Shown: piece by piece, positions 16,901 to 24,996 of the stretch
How positions within the stretch are numbered: the first letter of the stretch is position 1
Layout of the letters: each line of letters opens with the position of its first letter
Virus record (IMG/VR): IMGVR_UViG_3300045141_000480
Location: 1-40,400 of that record
DNA: 40,400 nucleotides
Direction: 5' to 3' (one strand)
Source: a virus
Made by a program: the position numbers and the translations under genes
The notes under the pieces: model-generated
What the model saw: only the letters and a program-made list of their open reading frames with translations
Database searches by the model: none
Told to the model about the DNA's origin: nothing

Positions 16901-17956
16901 ACCGACCTGAGTGACTACCGCAAGGCCTCCGACGCGTCGCACCAGACCAGCAAGGCCACGACCGCGCGCGAGGAGGACCTCTTCAACAAGGGCCAGAACG
17001 ACCAGGCCCTGCGCGACGCCTACCACGACGAGGGACAGCGCAACCTGGGCATCTCAGCCGCACTGGAGAACCAGTTCGCGGCCCAGTTCGCGGGTTTCGA
17101 CAAGAGCAAGTTCGACAAGGCGGTCGAGGGCTACTACGCGCTCGACAAGGCGCCGGAGAACCTCATACCCGAGGGTGCGCCCACCGGCGCCGGTTCCATC
17201 GACTTCGACAAGGTGGCCTCAGCCCAGAAGGACTACCTGGCAAACCTGCCCGCAGACCAGCGCCAGTGGGTCTCCGAGGCCCTACAGGTCGCCGAAGCCA
17301 ACAAGACGCCTCTGCACCAGGAGTACGACAAGTACATCGACGCCAAGAAGCAGGCCGGCTACTTCGAGACCCACATCGACCCCGTGACCAAGCGGCCTAC
17401 CGGGATCACGCCGCAAGAGCGCCAGGCCCTGGACATAGCCCACCCCGACCTCGACGTCGCTTCCTGGCGCTTCGGTTCGGTGGGTGGCAAGGCGGGCTCA
17501 GCCCTCAACAGCACCAAAGCGGTGCAGATGGCCCTGGCGACGCCGGACGCGCAGAACAAGGAGATTACCTACGCCGGCCTGCCGCGGCCGGTCAACCAGA
17601 GCCCAGACACCATCGCGATGTGGAACTACGCCAAGGGCCCGCTCGACTGGTATCTCACTCAGCTGCCCAACGGCCAGGACGCGGTCAACGAGGGCAAGAG
17701 GCTTGCGGTCGACAAGCAGGACAAGGAGTACCTCAAGCCGTTAGACCAGATGGACACCCAGCACCGCTCGACCATTACGGGCAACCTGCACCGTGCGGCG
17801 CTCAAGTCCGACCTGGGCGACGAGCTCGAGGCCTATCTGTATGCTTTCGGGGAGCGGACGAGCCTCACGACTCAGGCTGCGGCCGACAAGGCGGGCGAGA
17901 TTATCAAGAAGTACCACCTCGACCAGGTCAAGGCTCCAATGAAGAAGGCTGCGTAG
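10907..17956 (+). CDS. Giant internal virion / polyvalent protein with muralytic and ParB-like domains
   Basis: 2349 residues from a GTG. Order: a lytic transglycosylase/lysozyme-like domain (~45-140) with catalytic E80 in [14 protein letters not shown] and HGLFQ; Pro/Gln-rich linker; a small domain (~345-430) with [11 protein letters not shown] and [10 protein letters not shown] that I recall from phage virion proteins; a ParB/sulfiredoxin-like domain (~806-912) with DGQHRALAL; Pro/Gly linker (~930-1000); alpha-helical parts with coiled coil (~1180-1530); a conserved-looking region (~1540-1830) with a membrane segment near 1787-1810 ([17 protein letters not shown]); helical C-terminus. This matches large ejected proteins such as T7 gp16-type muramidases and Aravind-type polyvalent proteins. 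It probably opens the peptidoglycan and acts in the host on entry. Individual domain calls beyond the muramidase are weaker. Confidence 0.85.
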   Translation: MLVLSAGPASTDSLQPLAAGVDDEPPPEPRGPDAPPVLSRYDPSVEQWRQQIWQGMPDSLKSRPDAATLLDKTLHAVQGESSGDPGAVGDNGVAHGLFQSHYVGAGASPQAQIADAWRLVQGDIQQGGTGFGDWGEGRSYQGQPFGAFGRTPYGAGDPLAQHLSTGQTSSFIPGPSIAPQPFSPYVPQPDPFADVTTGAEGQMQAPAAPPSYDPSANDYGPGNPYSSGAALSNFNPGSSSAVTTPYTWGMGQPDDLQPSGVSPLSGPAIGREDIPLRTEGTLRGALLGQPQQGTPPANVQPLQDPRTSQDMSGPVAGSFDYAPSAPRVGPSIPVRPLGGPPGLLVPGNIDLSNRPRVRNADGSISTVRSIGIEEDGHEVLIPTVSDDGRILTNAQAIALYHATGRHLGIFASQAQADAYAQQLHEQEAAKLDQASATTGAEQQMQTAQPQQDTTPYQPYVGSDLQQHLSTGGPRLLDVTNPSDYQTLQEQVEGATAPPQEGYTYDPNVMQSRANAVLGPSDNPLGTALGPVQSLYNRANPNIPVVGPAIRNYVRPAIGAIADIGVNGAGGVVSQASQALGGPALPTGESLIRGGIRRATGLIGSQLATDVQQATGLGPRGINLPSVSSVASAPLTGRALDTALLLYGPGREALERAALSGLPEELPRAPQAFSQYARSDRDAAMQAAAVAERQGIPRAVETAAGAEPRPGPTDVGRPARPGMTMQPVGGGAPTPAEEAAQGAGRALPAGGGTSALPSRGEVLPYDATVPQSTVRGEPTDHVFSEGALAAAASRNRLNEVTPPSVPNIPVGSWRAEAVHDDGSIDLAQLQRFPLDDPRLQFTESGPDFQKSQAVVDKYASWIKDGSMPPPVKGVEVLNDDGTLNHIAVTDGQHRALALKQALGDKASIDVWVAKSDPGNPAQPLMLRSGATGIPTAPQEAAGGVPQPPAPSAPAGVTSSVQQPTPQPPTPASGGPGAAGGGAAGGGAGQPPPAAPAPGTLPPLGDSGIQDALARKEEATLTPGQVFGPEGSIQRKVAGAINPSVDLPRSVHVANQARTAVQATLRTEFSRAEMPALKNVAEVFDAEKPTYTGPATNPLKNHYADYLEYPSEYDASPKLEAAKAAWDATGVKVLSKARGEYGVDIELLHPGQDPKASYVPHMQARDDLEKAVESTSKSLSSKQGIAKERGYPTLRERMLRNPDWKPELDPAVLADLHASSLASMAANNTFKAGVGGKTLTEVMEEQHPGLDKARQAAQGKISGAKQSIARAEAAAKTAGVTQEALDREIAGVRRRQGAAAGRMQDVEDQLPELTAMRNEVAELQARARAIARLTAKAGSLNTAATAGGEAARTALEAEAKRIAGLFEGAHDASLRRIAPDVLLSNKLSPVERTKLREVWSRLKAMDDLAARAGNQGAAAARAGATETRGNAQVQKLMDDVAEIAQEAVGSTNPADVDHAITGLDGRIRRLEDQLLARASGAAESQRALRGVEGSLHNASEAQRIRQAAQEAKAAIGQARLPALQTTVENARARYRTAAIEGYELNRNTYRYHEPVVNRAINSVLKTGFDNAFIDTALKAGNLMRAVGLGPDFSPLTIQGLLGALSHPDVLVKNAANFVKIFNSDEALQRLFDPALVRRYEFASGRPLGSASEDLLKSTVGPQIGLGNRPVKRFNDALERVLDYGSLRAFEADSKILQSGRNGLPQNVADHEAESALSKVVPRINNAAQGRSAQRVSLEGALPTSRSFTVQPFALAKDFASGAAKLTRGAAGKIPGVSPGPELSGREDLAIIRGIALLGSLMTISITSALLSAEANKKDPISAVKEVMDPSSGKFMNLILGSAGSIGLGGPMRSAFLGVWRTMTQGPQGGINYARNRLEPVLGAGVDVLTNTDFRGNPVRTGSPWNQMLQSAVHIAQGANLLGGGITQGYGESGVQGAAEQAASGLGGVNYQERSQYEKRDLIARQGIQVKQPDGSTKLMKADSYQSASPALKDAINKMNVTDLSDYRKASDASHQTSKATTAREEDLFNKGQNDQALRDAYHDEGQRNLGISAALENQFAAQFAGFDKSKFDKAVEGYYALDKAPENLIPEGAPTGAGSIDFDKVASAQKDYLANLPADQRQWVSEALQVAEANKTPLHQEYDKYIDAKKQAGYFETHIDPVTKRPTGITPQERQALDIAHPDLDVASWRFGSVGGKAGSALNSTKAVQMALATPDAQNKEITYAGLPRPVNQSPDTIAMWNYAKGPLDWYLTQLPNGQDAVNEGKRLAVDKQDKEYLKPLDQMDTQHRSTITGNLHRAALKSDLGDELEAYLYAFGERTSLTTQAAADKAGEIIKKYHLDQVKAPMKKAA

Positions 17957-19684
17957 ATGGCGACCCAGAGCATGTTCAAGCCGCCACCCGGGCCCAAGAT
18001 CAGCCGGCCTCAGCCCGTCGTTCCAATCGGTCAGCCCATGCCCGCGATGCAGCAGATTCCGGAGCCGGTGGACGGCATCGGGCGCTACACCGGCATCAAG
18101 CACTTCGCCCTCGGCGACGGCGGTGCGCCGGAGGTGGTGCATGTCACCCCGACCCGGCCGCGCCTGCCACAGCCCACGGGCGACGCTCCCGGCGAGGTGC
18201 CTTACGCGCAGGGGGGCAGCTTCATGGTTGGGCCCCAAATCGCCTCAGACCCTGCCACGCCCCAGGCCCCTGCCTTCGGCGACTACGCCCCGCCCACCTT
18301 CGACCCCACCAACCCCTCGAGCTTTGGCGGCGACGAGAGTAACTATTACGGCGATTCGGCCACTCAGTACGGCAACGACAACAACCGACCGTCTGCGCCA
18401 GCGCCACAGCCGCAGAACCCAGCGCCTGCCTCAGCGCCTCAGCCCACCTACTCGCCCACCGGCTACCAGGCCCCGCCGGCCTCGTACAACAACGGCTACG
18501 TGGCGCCGGTGATGCCGCCGCCAATGGCCGCGCCGCGCATCGGCCCCGACCCTAACCAGCAACTCTATGATGCACGGCAACGTCAGATTGCCGCCGAGCG
18601 CAACGTCTACACCACCCAGGCCGGGGTGCGTAACGGGCCCCAGCAGGACGTCTACAGAGCCACTGGCGCGGTCAACGCCGCTACCGGCCAGCAGAACGCG
18701 GCCCAGGCCGATTACCTGCGCCAGCAGCAGGCCGAGGACCAGCGGCGCCTGGGCGAGATCCAGGGCATCAACGCCGCACACCTCAACGGTCCCGACATCC
18801 AGCGCGCCGCCCAGGCCGAGAACGCCTACGCAGCCGAGGACAAGCAGGACCGCGCCCTCGGCGTCTCGGCCCCGGCCACGGTGCAGCTACCGCCCGGCAT
18901 GGCCGCCGTCGCGGGCGTGCGTCCCAAGATCATGACCCAGGAAGCTGCTCTGTCCGACCGGGCCCAGTCGGCCGATGCAGAGGCCAACCAGCGCCTCAAG
19001 CTGGCCCAGAACGTGGTCTCGCTCATGGGCACCAACGTGGCCCAGGCGCGTGAGGCCGCCTCAGAGGCGGGCCTCACCCTTCAGGAGGCCAACGACCTGG
19101 TCTCGCAGGCCCGCGACGCCGCAGGCCAGGCCGGCCTCGATGTCACCCAGCAGCAACTGGGCCAGGAGGGGCAGGTGCTCTACACCGACCCCAACACGGG
19201 TCAGGGCGAGTATGTCTCGCAGGCTGAAGCCGACCGGCGCAAGCAGGACTATCAGCGCCAGTTCGCTCTGGGGCAGCCGGGTGACGTCTTGTACACCGAC
19301 CCGAACACGGGCGAGCGTAGCTACATCAGCCAGGCCGAGGCCGACCAGCGCAAGTACGACTACGAGCAGGGACTCACCCAGCAGCGGATCCCGCAGACCT
19401 ACGCGCAACAGCAGGCCGCCGGAGCATACGCGACCCAGGCGCAGGGCCAGGGCTCGGAACTCGCGGGCTTGAGCGACGCCCAAGTGCTCAACACGATCCC
19501 GGCCAACGCCGGCCTGGCCGCCCAGTACCAGGCCTACGAGGAGCTTTTGCGGCGCTTCCTTGTACGCCACTACTCGCAGGACCAGGCCGCGCAGGCCGCG
19601 GAGGCGCTGATCCAGCAGGAGATGGCCTCACGGACCCGCGGTGGTGGCGCGACGGTTACGCCGCCGGCCTTTGGCGGCGGATAG
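17957..19684 (+). CDS. Pro/Gln/Ala-rich virion protein with tandem 37-residue repeat
   Basis: 575 residues starting next to the giant gene's stop. The N-terminal ~200 residues are low complexity (Pro, Gln, Tyr, Asn), the rest helical and Ala/Gln/Glu rich. A repeat beginning VLYTDPNTG and containing SQAEAD occurs twice back to back (residues 407-443 and 444-480). The C-terminus ends in a Gly-rich tail. No family recognised. Composition and position suggest an internal or ejection protein partnered with the giant protein, as in the gp14-gp15-gp16 set of T7-like phages; this is analogy only. Confidence 0.75.
   Translation: MATQSMFKPPPGPKISRPQPVVPIGQPMPAMQQIPEPVDGIGRYTGIKHFALGDGGAPEVVHVTPTRPRLPQPTGDAPGEVPYAQGGSFMVGPQIASDPATPQAPAFGDYAPPTFDPTNPSSFGGDESNYYGDSATQYGNDNNRPSAPAPQPQNPAPASAPQPTYSPTGYQAPPASYNNGYVAPVMPPPMAAPRIGPDPNQQLYDARQRQIAAERNVYTTQAGVRNGPQQDVYRATGAVNAATGQQNAAQADYLRQQQAEDQRRLGEIQGINAAHLNGPDIQRAAQAENAYAAEDKQDRALGVSAPATVQLPPGMAAVAGVRPKIMTQEAALSDRAQSADAEANQRLKLAQNVVSLMGTNVAQAREAASEAGLTLQEANDLVSQARDAAGQAGLDVTQQQLGQEGQVLYTDPNTGQGEYVSQAEADRRKQDYQRQFALGQPGDVLYTDPNTGERSYISQAEADQRKYDYEQGLTQQRIPQTYAQQQAAGAYATQAQGQGSELAGLSDAQVLNTIPANAGLAAQYQAYEELLRRFLVRHYSQDQAAQAAEALIQQEMASRTRGGGATVTPPAFGGG
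19175..19396 (+). repeat. Two tandem 111-bp in-frame repeats
   Basis: Copies at 19175-19285 and 19286-19396 each encode 37 residues. Both contain VLYTDPNTG, Y(V/I)SQAEAD, RK and DY at matching positions, while synonymous positions differ. The duplication is therefore old and kept at the protein level. Confidence 0.8.
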
Positions 19685-19866
19685 TGACGACGGCGGCGCC
19701 GCAGCAGTTGCACGAGTGCCTGGACCTGCTCTATCAGGCCGTGGTCGTGGGCCGCAACATGGGCTTCGGCACTCAGGTCATCATCTGCGTTGACCGTGAC
19801 GGGAATGTTGGCGACTTAAAGGTCTCAATGAACGGCAAGGCCGCACACGCAAAGAAAGCCGGCTAG
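19684..19866 (+). CDS. Small hypothetical protein
   Basis: 60 residues from a GTG sharing a base with the previous stop. A helical first half (LHECLDLLYQAVVVGRNMG) is followed by a beta strand pair with a DRDGN turn and a basic end. Not recognised. It is the last + strand gene before the antisense gtrA cassette. Confidence 0.6.
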   Translation: MTTAAPQQLHECLDLLYQAVVVGRNMGFGTQVIICVDRDGNVGDLKVSMNGKAAHAKKAG

Positions 19867-19947
19867 ACACCGGCTCCTCCGCAGGCGCTCCCCGCCGAAC
19901 ACCTTGCAGGCAAATTATCAGATATGGTCTGGCCCTGGGTAGATAAC

Positions 19948-20313
19948 CTAGCGCCGGAAGACGACGTACTTCGATACCACAAAGCTCAGGGGCACCGTGA
20001 CGCACATGGCCGCAAGCTGGGCCTCGAGCGGGCCTGCCCCGGCCCCTATCGCCAGGTGCAGCAGGCCCGCGTTGACCACATAAACCCCGGCGGCCAGGGC
20101 CGCATAACGCGGGAAGGCCTCGGCGGGCGAATGGCCGAAGACCAGGCGTCCGGTGCTGAGGAAGTTGAACCCGGTGCCGAGACAGGACGCTATCAGAAGC
20201 GCCAGGAGCGGCGCTGCGCCTGCCAAGTAGCAGAGGGCGTATACGGAGTAGACGAAGCCGGTGTTGAGCAGACCTACGGGAAGGACGGCCGCGAGTTGGC
20301 GCCGTAGGGTCAA
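19948..20313 (-). CDS. gtrA: GtrA-family membrane protein (lysogenic conversion candidate)
   Basis: 121 residues, the usual size of GtrA proteins. Four hydrophobic segments are visible (about 11-30, 33-55, 68-90, 95-117). The N-terminal PVGLLNTGFVYSVYALCY, the NFLSTGRLVF loop and the ending SKYVVFRR match the family pattern (GLLNT, NF...VF, ...VF at the C-terminus). GtrA proteins flip lipid-linked sugars for surface polysaccharide modification and in phages alter receptors after lysogeny. The start is TTG, overlapping the stop of the upstream gene (TTGA), so it depends on coupling. No gtrB or gtrC is present. Opposite to the late genes, as expected for a gene expressed from the prophage. Confidence 0.8.
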   Translation of the reverse strand: MTLRRQLAAVLPVGLLNTGFVYSVYALCYLAGAAPLLALLIASCLGTGFNFLSTGRLVFGHSPAEAFPRYAALAAGVYVVNAGLLHLAIGAGAGPLEAQLAAMCVTVPLSFVVSKYVVFRR

Positions 20314-20531
20314 TACGCGGCTACGGGGTCGCCGGCGTAGGTAACCGAAGCGTTGCCGTCAGAGGCGGTGACCCGGTCGCCCTCGCAGACCACCGAGGTG
20401 ATGCGGCCGAGTGAGAAGCGGTCGGTGATGTCGTACTTAACGCCGTCCCCGTCCTCCAGCACGACCCGGCCCTCGCCGGACCACACCTGACAAGCCCGCC
20501 CGTTGATAGTAGAAATCCCGATAGCAATCAT
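20310..20531 (-). CDS. Small hypothetical protein, first gene of the gtrA cassette
   Basis: 73 residues, beta-rich (MIAIGISTINGRACQVWSGE, GRVVLEDGDGVKYDITD), not recognised. It precedes gtrA and overlaps it by four bases. No Shine-Dalgarno sequence is visible before the ATG, and a TATAAT hexamer ends only seven bases upstream, so translation is probably leaderless. It may modulate GtrA or be a separate prophage-expressed gene. Confidence 0.65.
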   Translation of the reverse strand: MIAIGISTINGRACQVWSGEGRVVLEDGDGVKYDITDRFSLGRITSVVCEGDRVTASDGNASVTYAGDPVAAY

Positions 20532-20538
20532 GAGGCGG

Positions 20539-20566
20539 ATTATAGGCGCCGTTAAGTTACGAGCAA
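20539..20566 (-). promoter_or_regulatory. Promoter of the gtrA cassette (leaderless)
   Basis: On the - strand: TTGCTC (20561-20566), 16-base spacer, then a perfect TATAAT -10 (20539-20544). The ATG at 20531 lies seven bases after the -10 hexamer, so the expected transcription start falls on or next to the start codon. No TTGACA-grade -35 is present, but the -10 is ideal. Confidence 0.7.
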
Positions 20567-20570
20567 TAGT

Positions 20571-20600
20571 TTGCCAAACCGCTCACATAAGCCCTAGAGT
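20571..20600 (+). promoter_or_regulatory. Candidate divergent + strand promoter of the capsid operon leader
   Basis: TTGCCA (20571-20576), an 18-base spacer and TAGAGT (20595-20600). It lies back to back with the gtrA promoter. Transcription would start near 20607 and meet the terminator hairpin at 20632 within about 25 bases. Confidence 0.4.
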
Positions 20601-20631
20601 CTACGCAGATTAGCCGCCGGCTTTGCTTATT

Positions 20632-20664
20632 GGCGCGCACCCTTGTGGGTGACGCGCCTTTTTT
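20632..20664 (+). terminator. Rho-independent terminator before the capsid operon
   Basis: Stem GGCGCGCACCC (20632-20642) and GGGTG-A-CGCGCC (20647-20658) with loop TTGT and one bulged A, followed by six T (20659-20664). It reads on the + strand and ends 27 bases before the scaffold start, so it stops readthrough from upstream or acts as an attenuator. CCGCCGG (20614-20620) and CCGGCGG (20670-20676) are complementary and enclose the hairpin. Confidence 0.85.
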
Positions 20665-20691
20665 GTTGTCCGGCGGACCTAGAGGGTGCAG

Positions 20692-21579
20692 ATGACCAAC
20701 GCCCTGGTGGAAGAGCGCGCCGCCCCTATCACTCAGGAGACCGAGGCGCCTGACGCAGTCGAGACCGAGGCCCTACGGGGTACAGACGACGCGGACTCAG
20801 GCGTACAGACCGGAGATGAGGCCCGTAGCACCACAGAGGCAGTAACTCCACCCGACGGCCGTGCCGCACGACTGAGCGCCCTGGCAGATGCCGAGCGCGA
20901 GGAAGAGCGGCAGCGCGGTCGTGACGAGGCCCTGGCTGAGCTCCAGCAGGGCTCTACCAAGCAGCAGCGGGAGCAGAACCGCCTCCGCCTCAAGCAGTCC
21001 TTCCCCCAGGCGCAGGCGGCAATTGACCGTGTGGTCGCGAATGCGGTGGACGAGTGGGGCAACCCGCGCGCCCTCACCCAGGCCGAGCACACCGCGGTCA
21101 AGAACGCCCTCGCCGGTCACAACCTCGTGGCCTGGGAGTCGGCAGAGGCCGAGATCTCGGACATCGTCCGCGACGCGGTCTACGCCAAGCTCGATAAGGA
21201 CGGCCAGGAGGCCCTGCACAAGCTGGCAGACGGCGACGAGAAGATGCCCCTGCCCCAGTACCTCGACCACTACGCCGAGCTCGCGGCCCTCCACACCAAG
21301 GCCGTCAAGGCACTTGACCTCGAGTCGGCCCTCAAGGTCTCTACCAAAATCAAGCGCGACATCGCCCAGCGCGATGTTGAGCAGTACGACAAGGGCTTCG
21401 CCGACGGACTCGTGGCACCCCCGGGCACCTCGCCCGACGGCGGCCGCGCTGGCTCGCGCTCGGCCCCCGGCCTCAAGCAGTTTGCCGAGCTCCAGCAGGG
21501 CTATGCAGACGGCACCAACACGAAAGAACAAGACGCCGAGTACCGCCGGCAACTGGCTGCTCGTGCGAAAGCCCGTTAG
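20692..21579 (+). CDS. Capsid scaffolding protein (putative)
   Basis: 295 residues from the ATG at 20692, chosen because AGAGGG lies five bases upstream (a GTG at 20686 overlaps that site). The N-terminal ~65 residues are very acidic and disordered, the middle is a charged helix (AEREEERQRGRDEALAELQQ), and the rest is helical and charged. This composition and the place just before the major capsid gene are typical of scaffolds, which direct procapsid assembly and then leave. No protease gene is obvious in front of it. Confidence 0.72.
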   Translation: MTNALVEERAAPITQETEAPDAVETEALRGTDDADSGVQTGDEARSTTEAVTPPDGRAARLSALADAEREEERQRGRDEALAELQQGSTKQQREQNRLRLKQSFPQAQAAIDRVVANAVDEWGNPRALTQAEHTAVKNALAGHNLVAWESAEAEISDIVRDAVYAKLDKDGQEALHKLADGDEKMPLPQYLDHYAELAALHTKAVKALDLESALKVSTKIKRDIAQRDVEQYDKGFADGLVAPPGTSPDGGRAGSRSAPGLKQFAELQQGYADGTNTKEQDAEYRRQLAARAKAR

Positions 21580-21589
21580 GAGCTAACCG

Positions 21590-22465
21590 ATGCCAAGTAC
21601 CGCGACGAGCGGCCAACTCGCCAACGCGCAGCGCGTGGTGGTGGCTAAGGCCAGATACACTATGGAGTTCAACGCACCCAATGTGGAGCTGGTCGAGCAG
21701 ATGGTGCTCGAGCAGGGCGCCAAGACCGTCACCGTCCCCAAGGTGGCGCAGATGAACTTCGCCCCCCTCCAGGACGGGGTGGACATGGTCGCCGAGCAGA
21801 GCATCGGCATGACCACGCTCGACCTCACCTCAGCCGAGGTGGGCGCCAAGATCATCCTCACAGACAAGCTGGTCAGGCAGGAGAACGAGTCGGTCTTCGA
21901 CATCGTGGGCCGCCAGTTCGGCGATGCCGCAGCGCGCAAGAAGGACCAGGACATCATCGCCCTCTTCCCGTCGCTCTCCAACTCCACCAACCAGGGCGGC
22001 ACCACCAAGCTCATGACCATGACCAACCTCGCGGCCTGCATCGCCTTCGCCAAGGCGCAGAAGTTCCCCGAGCCGATTGCGGTGGTGCACAACCCCAACG
22101 CGGTCTACGCCACGGTGCTCTCAGCCGCGGTCACGCCCTCGGCCACCTACCCGATGCCGGACGGCTACGCCGAGGACCTGCTCAAGCGCTTCTATGCCTT
22201 CGAGGTCAACGGTGTGCAGGTCTTCCAGGACGGCAACGTGGCCGGCGGCTCCGGCGGTGTAGCCGGTGACGGCATGGGCGCCATCTTCTCGAAGAACGCG
22301 ATGGTCGTCTTGAACAGCAAGGGCTTCAGTGTCGAGGAGCAGCGCGACGCTTCGCTGCGGGCCTGGGAGCTCAACGCCACGGCCGACTACGGCGCATTCC
22401 AACTTGACACAACTTACGGCGCGCCAATGCTCTACAGCGTCGCTGCACCGGCTTCCAACAACTAA
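21590..22465 (+). CDS. Major capsid protein
   Basis: 291 residues with GGAGC ribosome site before the ATG. The sequence is rich in Ala, Val, Thr and Asn with a long helix in the N-terminal third (ARKKDQDIIALFPSLS region near residue 115-130) and beta segments later (YAFEVNGVQVFQDGNV, AMVVLNSKGFSVEEQRDA), consistent with an HK97-fold shell protein. Position after the scaffold and before small head proteins supports the call. The length is at the compact end for the fold. I cannot assign a subfamily. Confidence 0.85.
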   Translation: MPSTATSGQLANAQRVVVAKARYTMEFNAPNVELVEQMVLEQGAKTVTVPKVAQMNFAPLQDGVDMVAEQSIGMTTLDLTSAEVGAKIILTDKLVRQENESVFDIVGRQFGDAAARKKDQDIIALFPSLSNSTNQGGTTKLMTMTNLAACIAFAKAQKFPEPIAVVHNPNAVYATVLSAAVTPSATYPMPDGYAEDLLKRFYAFEVNGVQVFQDGNVAGGSGGVAGDGMGAIFSKNAMVVLNSKGFSVEEQRDASLRAWELNATADYGAFQLDTTYGAPMLYSVAAPASNN

Positions 22466-22496
22466 GTCAGTCCCTAAGGACTGGGGAGACAAGAAC

Positions 22497-22838
22497 ATGC
22501 CTGAGGTAAACATCGGCGACACCGTGAGCTTCACCCTGGAGAACGGGGACATGGTCCCGGCCGAGGACGGCAACCCGGGCACCATCCCGGCGACCACGGC
22601 CGCGATTGTTACGGGGGTCCACGAGGAGAACGACACGGTTGACCTGGTCATCTTCCTCCACTCGTCCACGGCGCCCATCGCCTACGGACAGTACGGCCGC
22701 ATCTATGACAAGGGCGGCATCTCCTACGGCGCTCAGCCGGGGGAGTGGCAGCTTGCCGGGACGGGGCCCAATGCTCCGAAGCCGCCTGCGGGCGACAAGC
22801 CCAGTCTGCCCGCGGGTGACAAGCCCGGCAGGGGCTAA
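22497..22838 (+). CDS. Small structural protein (possible head decoration)
   Basis: 113 residues from the ATG at 22497, which has GGGGAG ten bases upstream; the longer in-frame extension lies in the capsid gene and is a shadow. Beta-rich, acidic (IGDTVSFTLENGDMVPAE), with a C-terminal tail in which PAGDKP occurs twice. Following the capsid gene directly, it could be a decoration or cement protein. No family recognised. Confidence 0.7.
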   Translation: MPEVNIGDTVSFTLENGDMVPAEDGNPGTIPATTAAIVTGVHEENDTVDLVIFLHSSTAPIAYGQYGRIYDKGGISYGAQPGEWQLAGTGPNAPKPPAGDKPSLPAGDKPGRG

Positions 22839-22843
22839 GGGAG

Positions 22844-23323
22844 ATGGCAAAGCAGGCAGACCCGGTACTGCGGCAGGCCGAACGTGGCAACGGTGGTGCG
22901 GTGGGCGAGGTCACGGACGACCGCGCCTGGCGCATCTACTACAACCAGTACGGCGAGCCCCACCGTCTGCCTGCGGACCCGGCCCAGCTCATGGTGCTGA
23001 TGGAGCAGGGCTGGACCCTGCACAAGCCCCAGCACCCGCGCAAGAAGCCCGTGACGGTGACCCTTGCCAACGGCACGAGCTACGACTTCGGCACCTCGGC
23101 CCAGGACCTCTCCGAAGCCGAGCGCCGGCGCATGAACACCTCGCCGGCCCAGCGCGAGGCCCAAGTCGCCCCGACCGCGACTTATTACACCGCGCAGGGT
23201 TCTCCTGTACCGGGACTGCCCGCCGACCCCGAGAACATGGCCCTGTACCTGGCCTCGGGACTAACGCTTGACCCACCTGCCGCCAAGGCTCCCGGCAAGG
23301 TGACCTTACTCAGAGAAGCCTGA
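22844..23323 (+). CDS. Hypothetical head protein
   Basis: 159 residues, five bases after the previous stop. Two similar segments are visible: HRLPADPAQLMVLMEQGWTL (residues ~40-60) and GLPADPENMALYLASGLTLD (~124-143), so the protein contains a duplicated PADP-x-x-M/L helix module. Otherwise charged and Pro-rich. Function unknown; probably structural from position. Confidence 0.7.
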   Translation: MAKQADPVLRQAERGNGGAVGEVTDDRAWRIYYNQYGEPHRLPADPAQLMVLMEQGWTLHKPQHPRKKPVTVTLANGTSYDFGTSAQDLSEAERRRMNTSPAQREAQVAPTATYYTAQGSPVPGLPADPENMALYLASGLTLDPPAAKAPGKVTLLREA

Positions 23324-23371
23324 CGCGGTAGACACAGGCGTTGCCCCTAGAAGCGCGCCGAGGAGGTACAG

Positions 23372-24175
23372 ATGGCCTTTCCAACCGAAGTATTCCTGCC
23401 CGAGGGCGAGCAGTTCAGGGTCAGGACGAGCACCCAGGGACCGCTGTACCTGCCCGGTACGCGCGGCCTCGCCCCCAACGGCGACGTCTACCGCTACGCC
23501 CAGATGGGCGCGGTAGCGGGCGTGGTCGGCAAGCTCTACCAGGCGCCGATCCCGGTGACCAACCACGTGCTCCAGACCGTGGCTGCGGCGGTCGTGGGCG
23601 CTACGACTATCGCGATGACCATTGGTAACACGGCGATTGTCGCCAACGACTACATCAACGGCAACGTCGTTATCGACCTCGCCTCTAACACCGGCTTCGG
23701 CTACACCTATCTGATCGACGCCCACCCCGCGGTCGCGGGCTCCGGCGTCTTCACCATCCCACTCGCGGGCTCGCCCTCGCGCACGGTGCAGTCCGACGGC
23801 CTCGTGGTCGCGGGCAACGACTCGGTGCAGGTGGCGATTGCCACCACGGCGAACTCGGTCTCGCTTGTGCCCTCGAACTGGAAGAAGGTCATCCTCTCTC
23901 CGGCCTCGGCGGCGACGGCAGAGATCGCCGGCGTCTCCGTTTCGGCCATCGCGATCAGCGGCTGGGGTTGGCTCAAGACCCGCGGCAACTGCATGGTCCT
24001 CACCGACGGCACCGTGATTATCGGCCAGGCGGTAGCGGCTTCGCAGGCTACGGCAGGCGCGGTAGCGGCGCTCTCGACCACGATTGCCACCACGGTTACC
24101 CAGGTGCCGGTCGGCCGCATCGTGCGCGTTGCCACCACGACCAACTACTCCACCATGTTCGCCCAGATTGATTAG
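23372..24175 (+). CDS. Beta-rich structural protein
   Basis: 267 residues with GAGGAGG seven bases before the ATG, one of the strongest ribosome sites here, suggesting high expression. Rich in Ala, Val, Thr, Gly, with alternating beta strands and very few charged residues in the second half (AIAISGWGWLKTRG, TIATTVTQVPVGRIVRVATT). This is typical of head decoration proteins or trimeric spikes. No family named. Confidence 0.72.
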   Translation: MAFPTEVFLPEGEQFRVRTSTQGPLYLPGTRGLAPNGDVYRYAQMGAVAGVVGKLYQAPIPVTNHVLQTVAAAVVGATTIAMTIGNTAIVANDYINGNVVIDLASNTGFGYTYLIDAHPAVAGSGVFTIPLAGSPSRTVQSDGLVVAGNDSVQVAIATTANSVSLVPSNWKKVILSPASAATAEIAGVSVSAIAISGWGWLKTRGNCMVLTDGTVIIGQAVAASQATAGAVAALSTTIATTVTQVPVGRIVRVATTTNYSTMFAQID

Positions 24176-24184
24176 AGGTTTTCG

Positions 24185-24571
24185 ATGGGCGTGCCGATGT
24201 ACCTCTTCCCCTCGACCGTAGCGGCCTACAAGGCCGCTAGGCCGCCCCTGGGGCCCGACCCCTTCCCCAACCCGCAGGACGAGCGGGAGGAGGTCGTGCA
24301 CCAGCTCTGGCAACTCTCCATCGGCGTGGCTGGCTGGTGGCTCGAGGAGACCTCTTACCTGCGCGACCTCTTGCAGAAGTACCTGGTAACCCAGGCGGCG
24401 GAAGCGGTGGCGCTGGAGAAGGCAGCGGTACTGAGGGCCAAGCGTAAGCGGGACGGCCCGCGTCAGGAGCAGCTAGCAGCGGCGTTGAAAGACGTCTTAG
24501 ATTTCCACAAGAGCCGCAAGGCAGGGCGCAGACGCGTCTATGCCGGCTCAGGTACGGAGGCTTTAAGTTGA
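24185..24571 (+). CDS. Hypothetical structural protein
   Basis: 128 residues. The centre is Trp/Leu-rich and helical (VVHQLWQLSIGVAGWWLEE, YLRDLLQKYL), followed by a Lys/Arg-rich helical end. Its last 34 bases overlap the 3' end of the antisense HNH 2 gene. The final residues may have been changed when that gene inserted. Function unknown. Confidence 0.68.
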   Translation: MGVPMYLFPSTVAAYKAARPPLGPDPFPNPQDEREEVVHQLWQLSIGVAGWWLEETSYLRDLLQKYLVTQAAEAVALEKAAVLRAKRKRDGPRQEQLAAALKDVLDFHKSRKAGRRRVYAGSGTEALS

Positions 24572-24996
24572 CGCCTCTTCTTCTGGTTCCGGACACAAAT
24601 GCGGCAGTACCTTTGGTTCATATGCCAGTAGGTATTCGCTTCGTCGTAGGCATGACCTTGAGGGCAATGCGTCTTCTTGATATTGCGTGCCGGAAGGCTA
24701 TCTGCCCGCAGCACATTGACCTGGCTGGTGACGGCTTCAAGATGATCGGGGCAACAGCAGAGCTTGCTCGTGCAGCCTCGCGCCTTGACGTGGTCGATCT
24801 GGAAACCGGCAGGTATCGGTCCGTTCCACAGGATGTAAGCAAATATGTGAGAAGACACATAGCGGCCATCGAACCAGAATTGACCATAGCCGCCCGTATG
24901 CACGGAGCCTTCCCAGATCCAACAGGTTTCGGTAAAGCGAATCTTCGACAGGAACCGCTCGATAGGATCGACGGTCTGCGTAAACTTTGGGGACAT
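24538..24996 (-). CDS. HNH endonuclease 2 (antisense, homing-type)
   Basis: 152 residues on the - strand. Motifs: ETCWIWEG and GGYGQF near the start, IDH (D68-H69), PDH (D84-H85) and HLEAV in the core, then KTHCPQGH (C111, H115) and CRIC (C131, C134) for zinc. The same motifs lie at the same positions as in HNH 1, so the two are paralogues. An AAAGG site precedes the ATG by about eleven bases. G+C is lower than in the flanking head genes. It overlaps the end of the 24185-24571 gene in convergent orientation; the long + strand frame opposite it is a shadow. Confidence 0.9.
   Translation of the reverse strand: MSPKFTQTVDPIERFLSKIRFTETCWIWEGSVHTGGYGQFWFDGRYVSSHIFAYILWNGPIPAGFQIDHVKARGCTSKLCCCPDHLEAVTSQVNVLRADSLPARNIKKTHCPQGHAYDEANTYWHMNQRYCRICVRNQKKRRQLKASVPEPA

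Noticed and set aside
19924-20307. 127-codon + strand frame opposite gtrA
   Set aside because: The - strand gives a four-TM GtrA protein with its own promoter; the + frame is polar and unpatterned.
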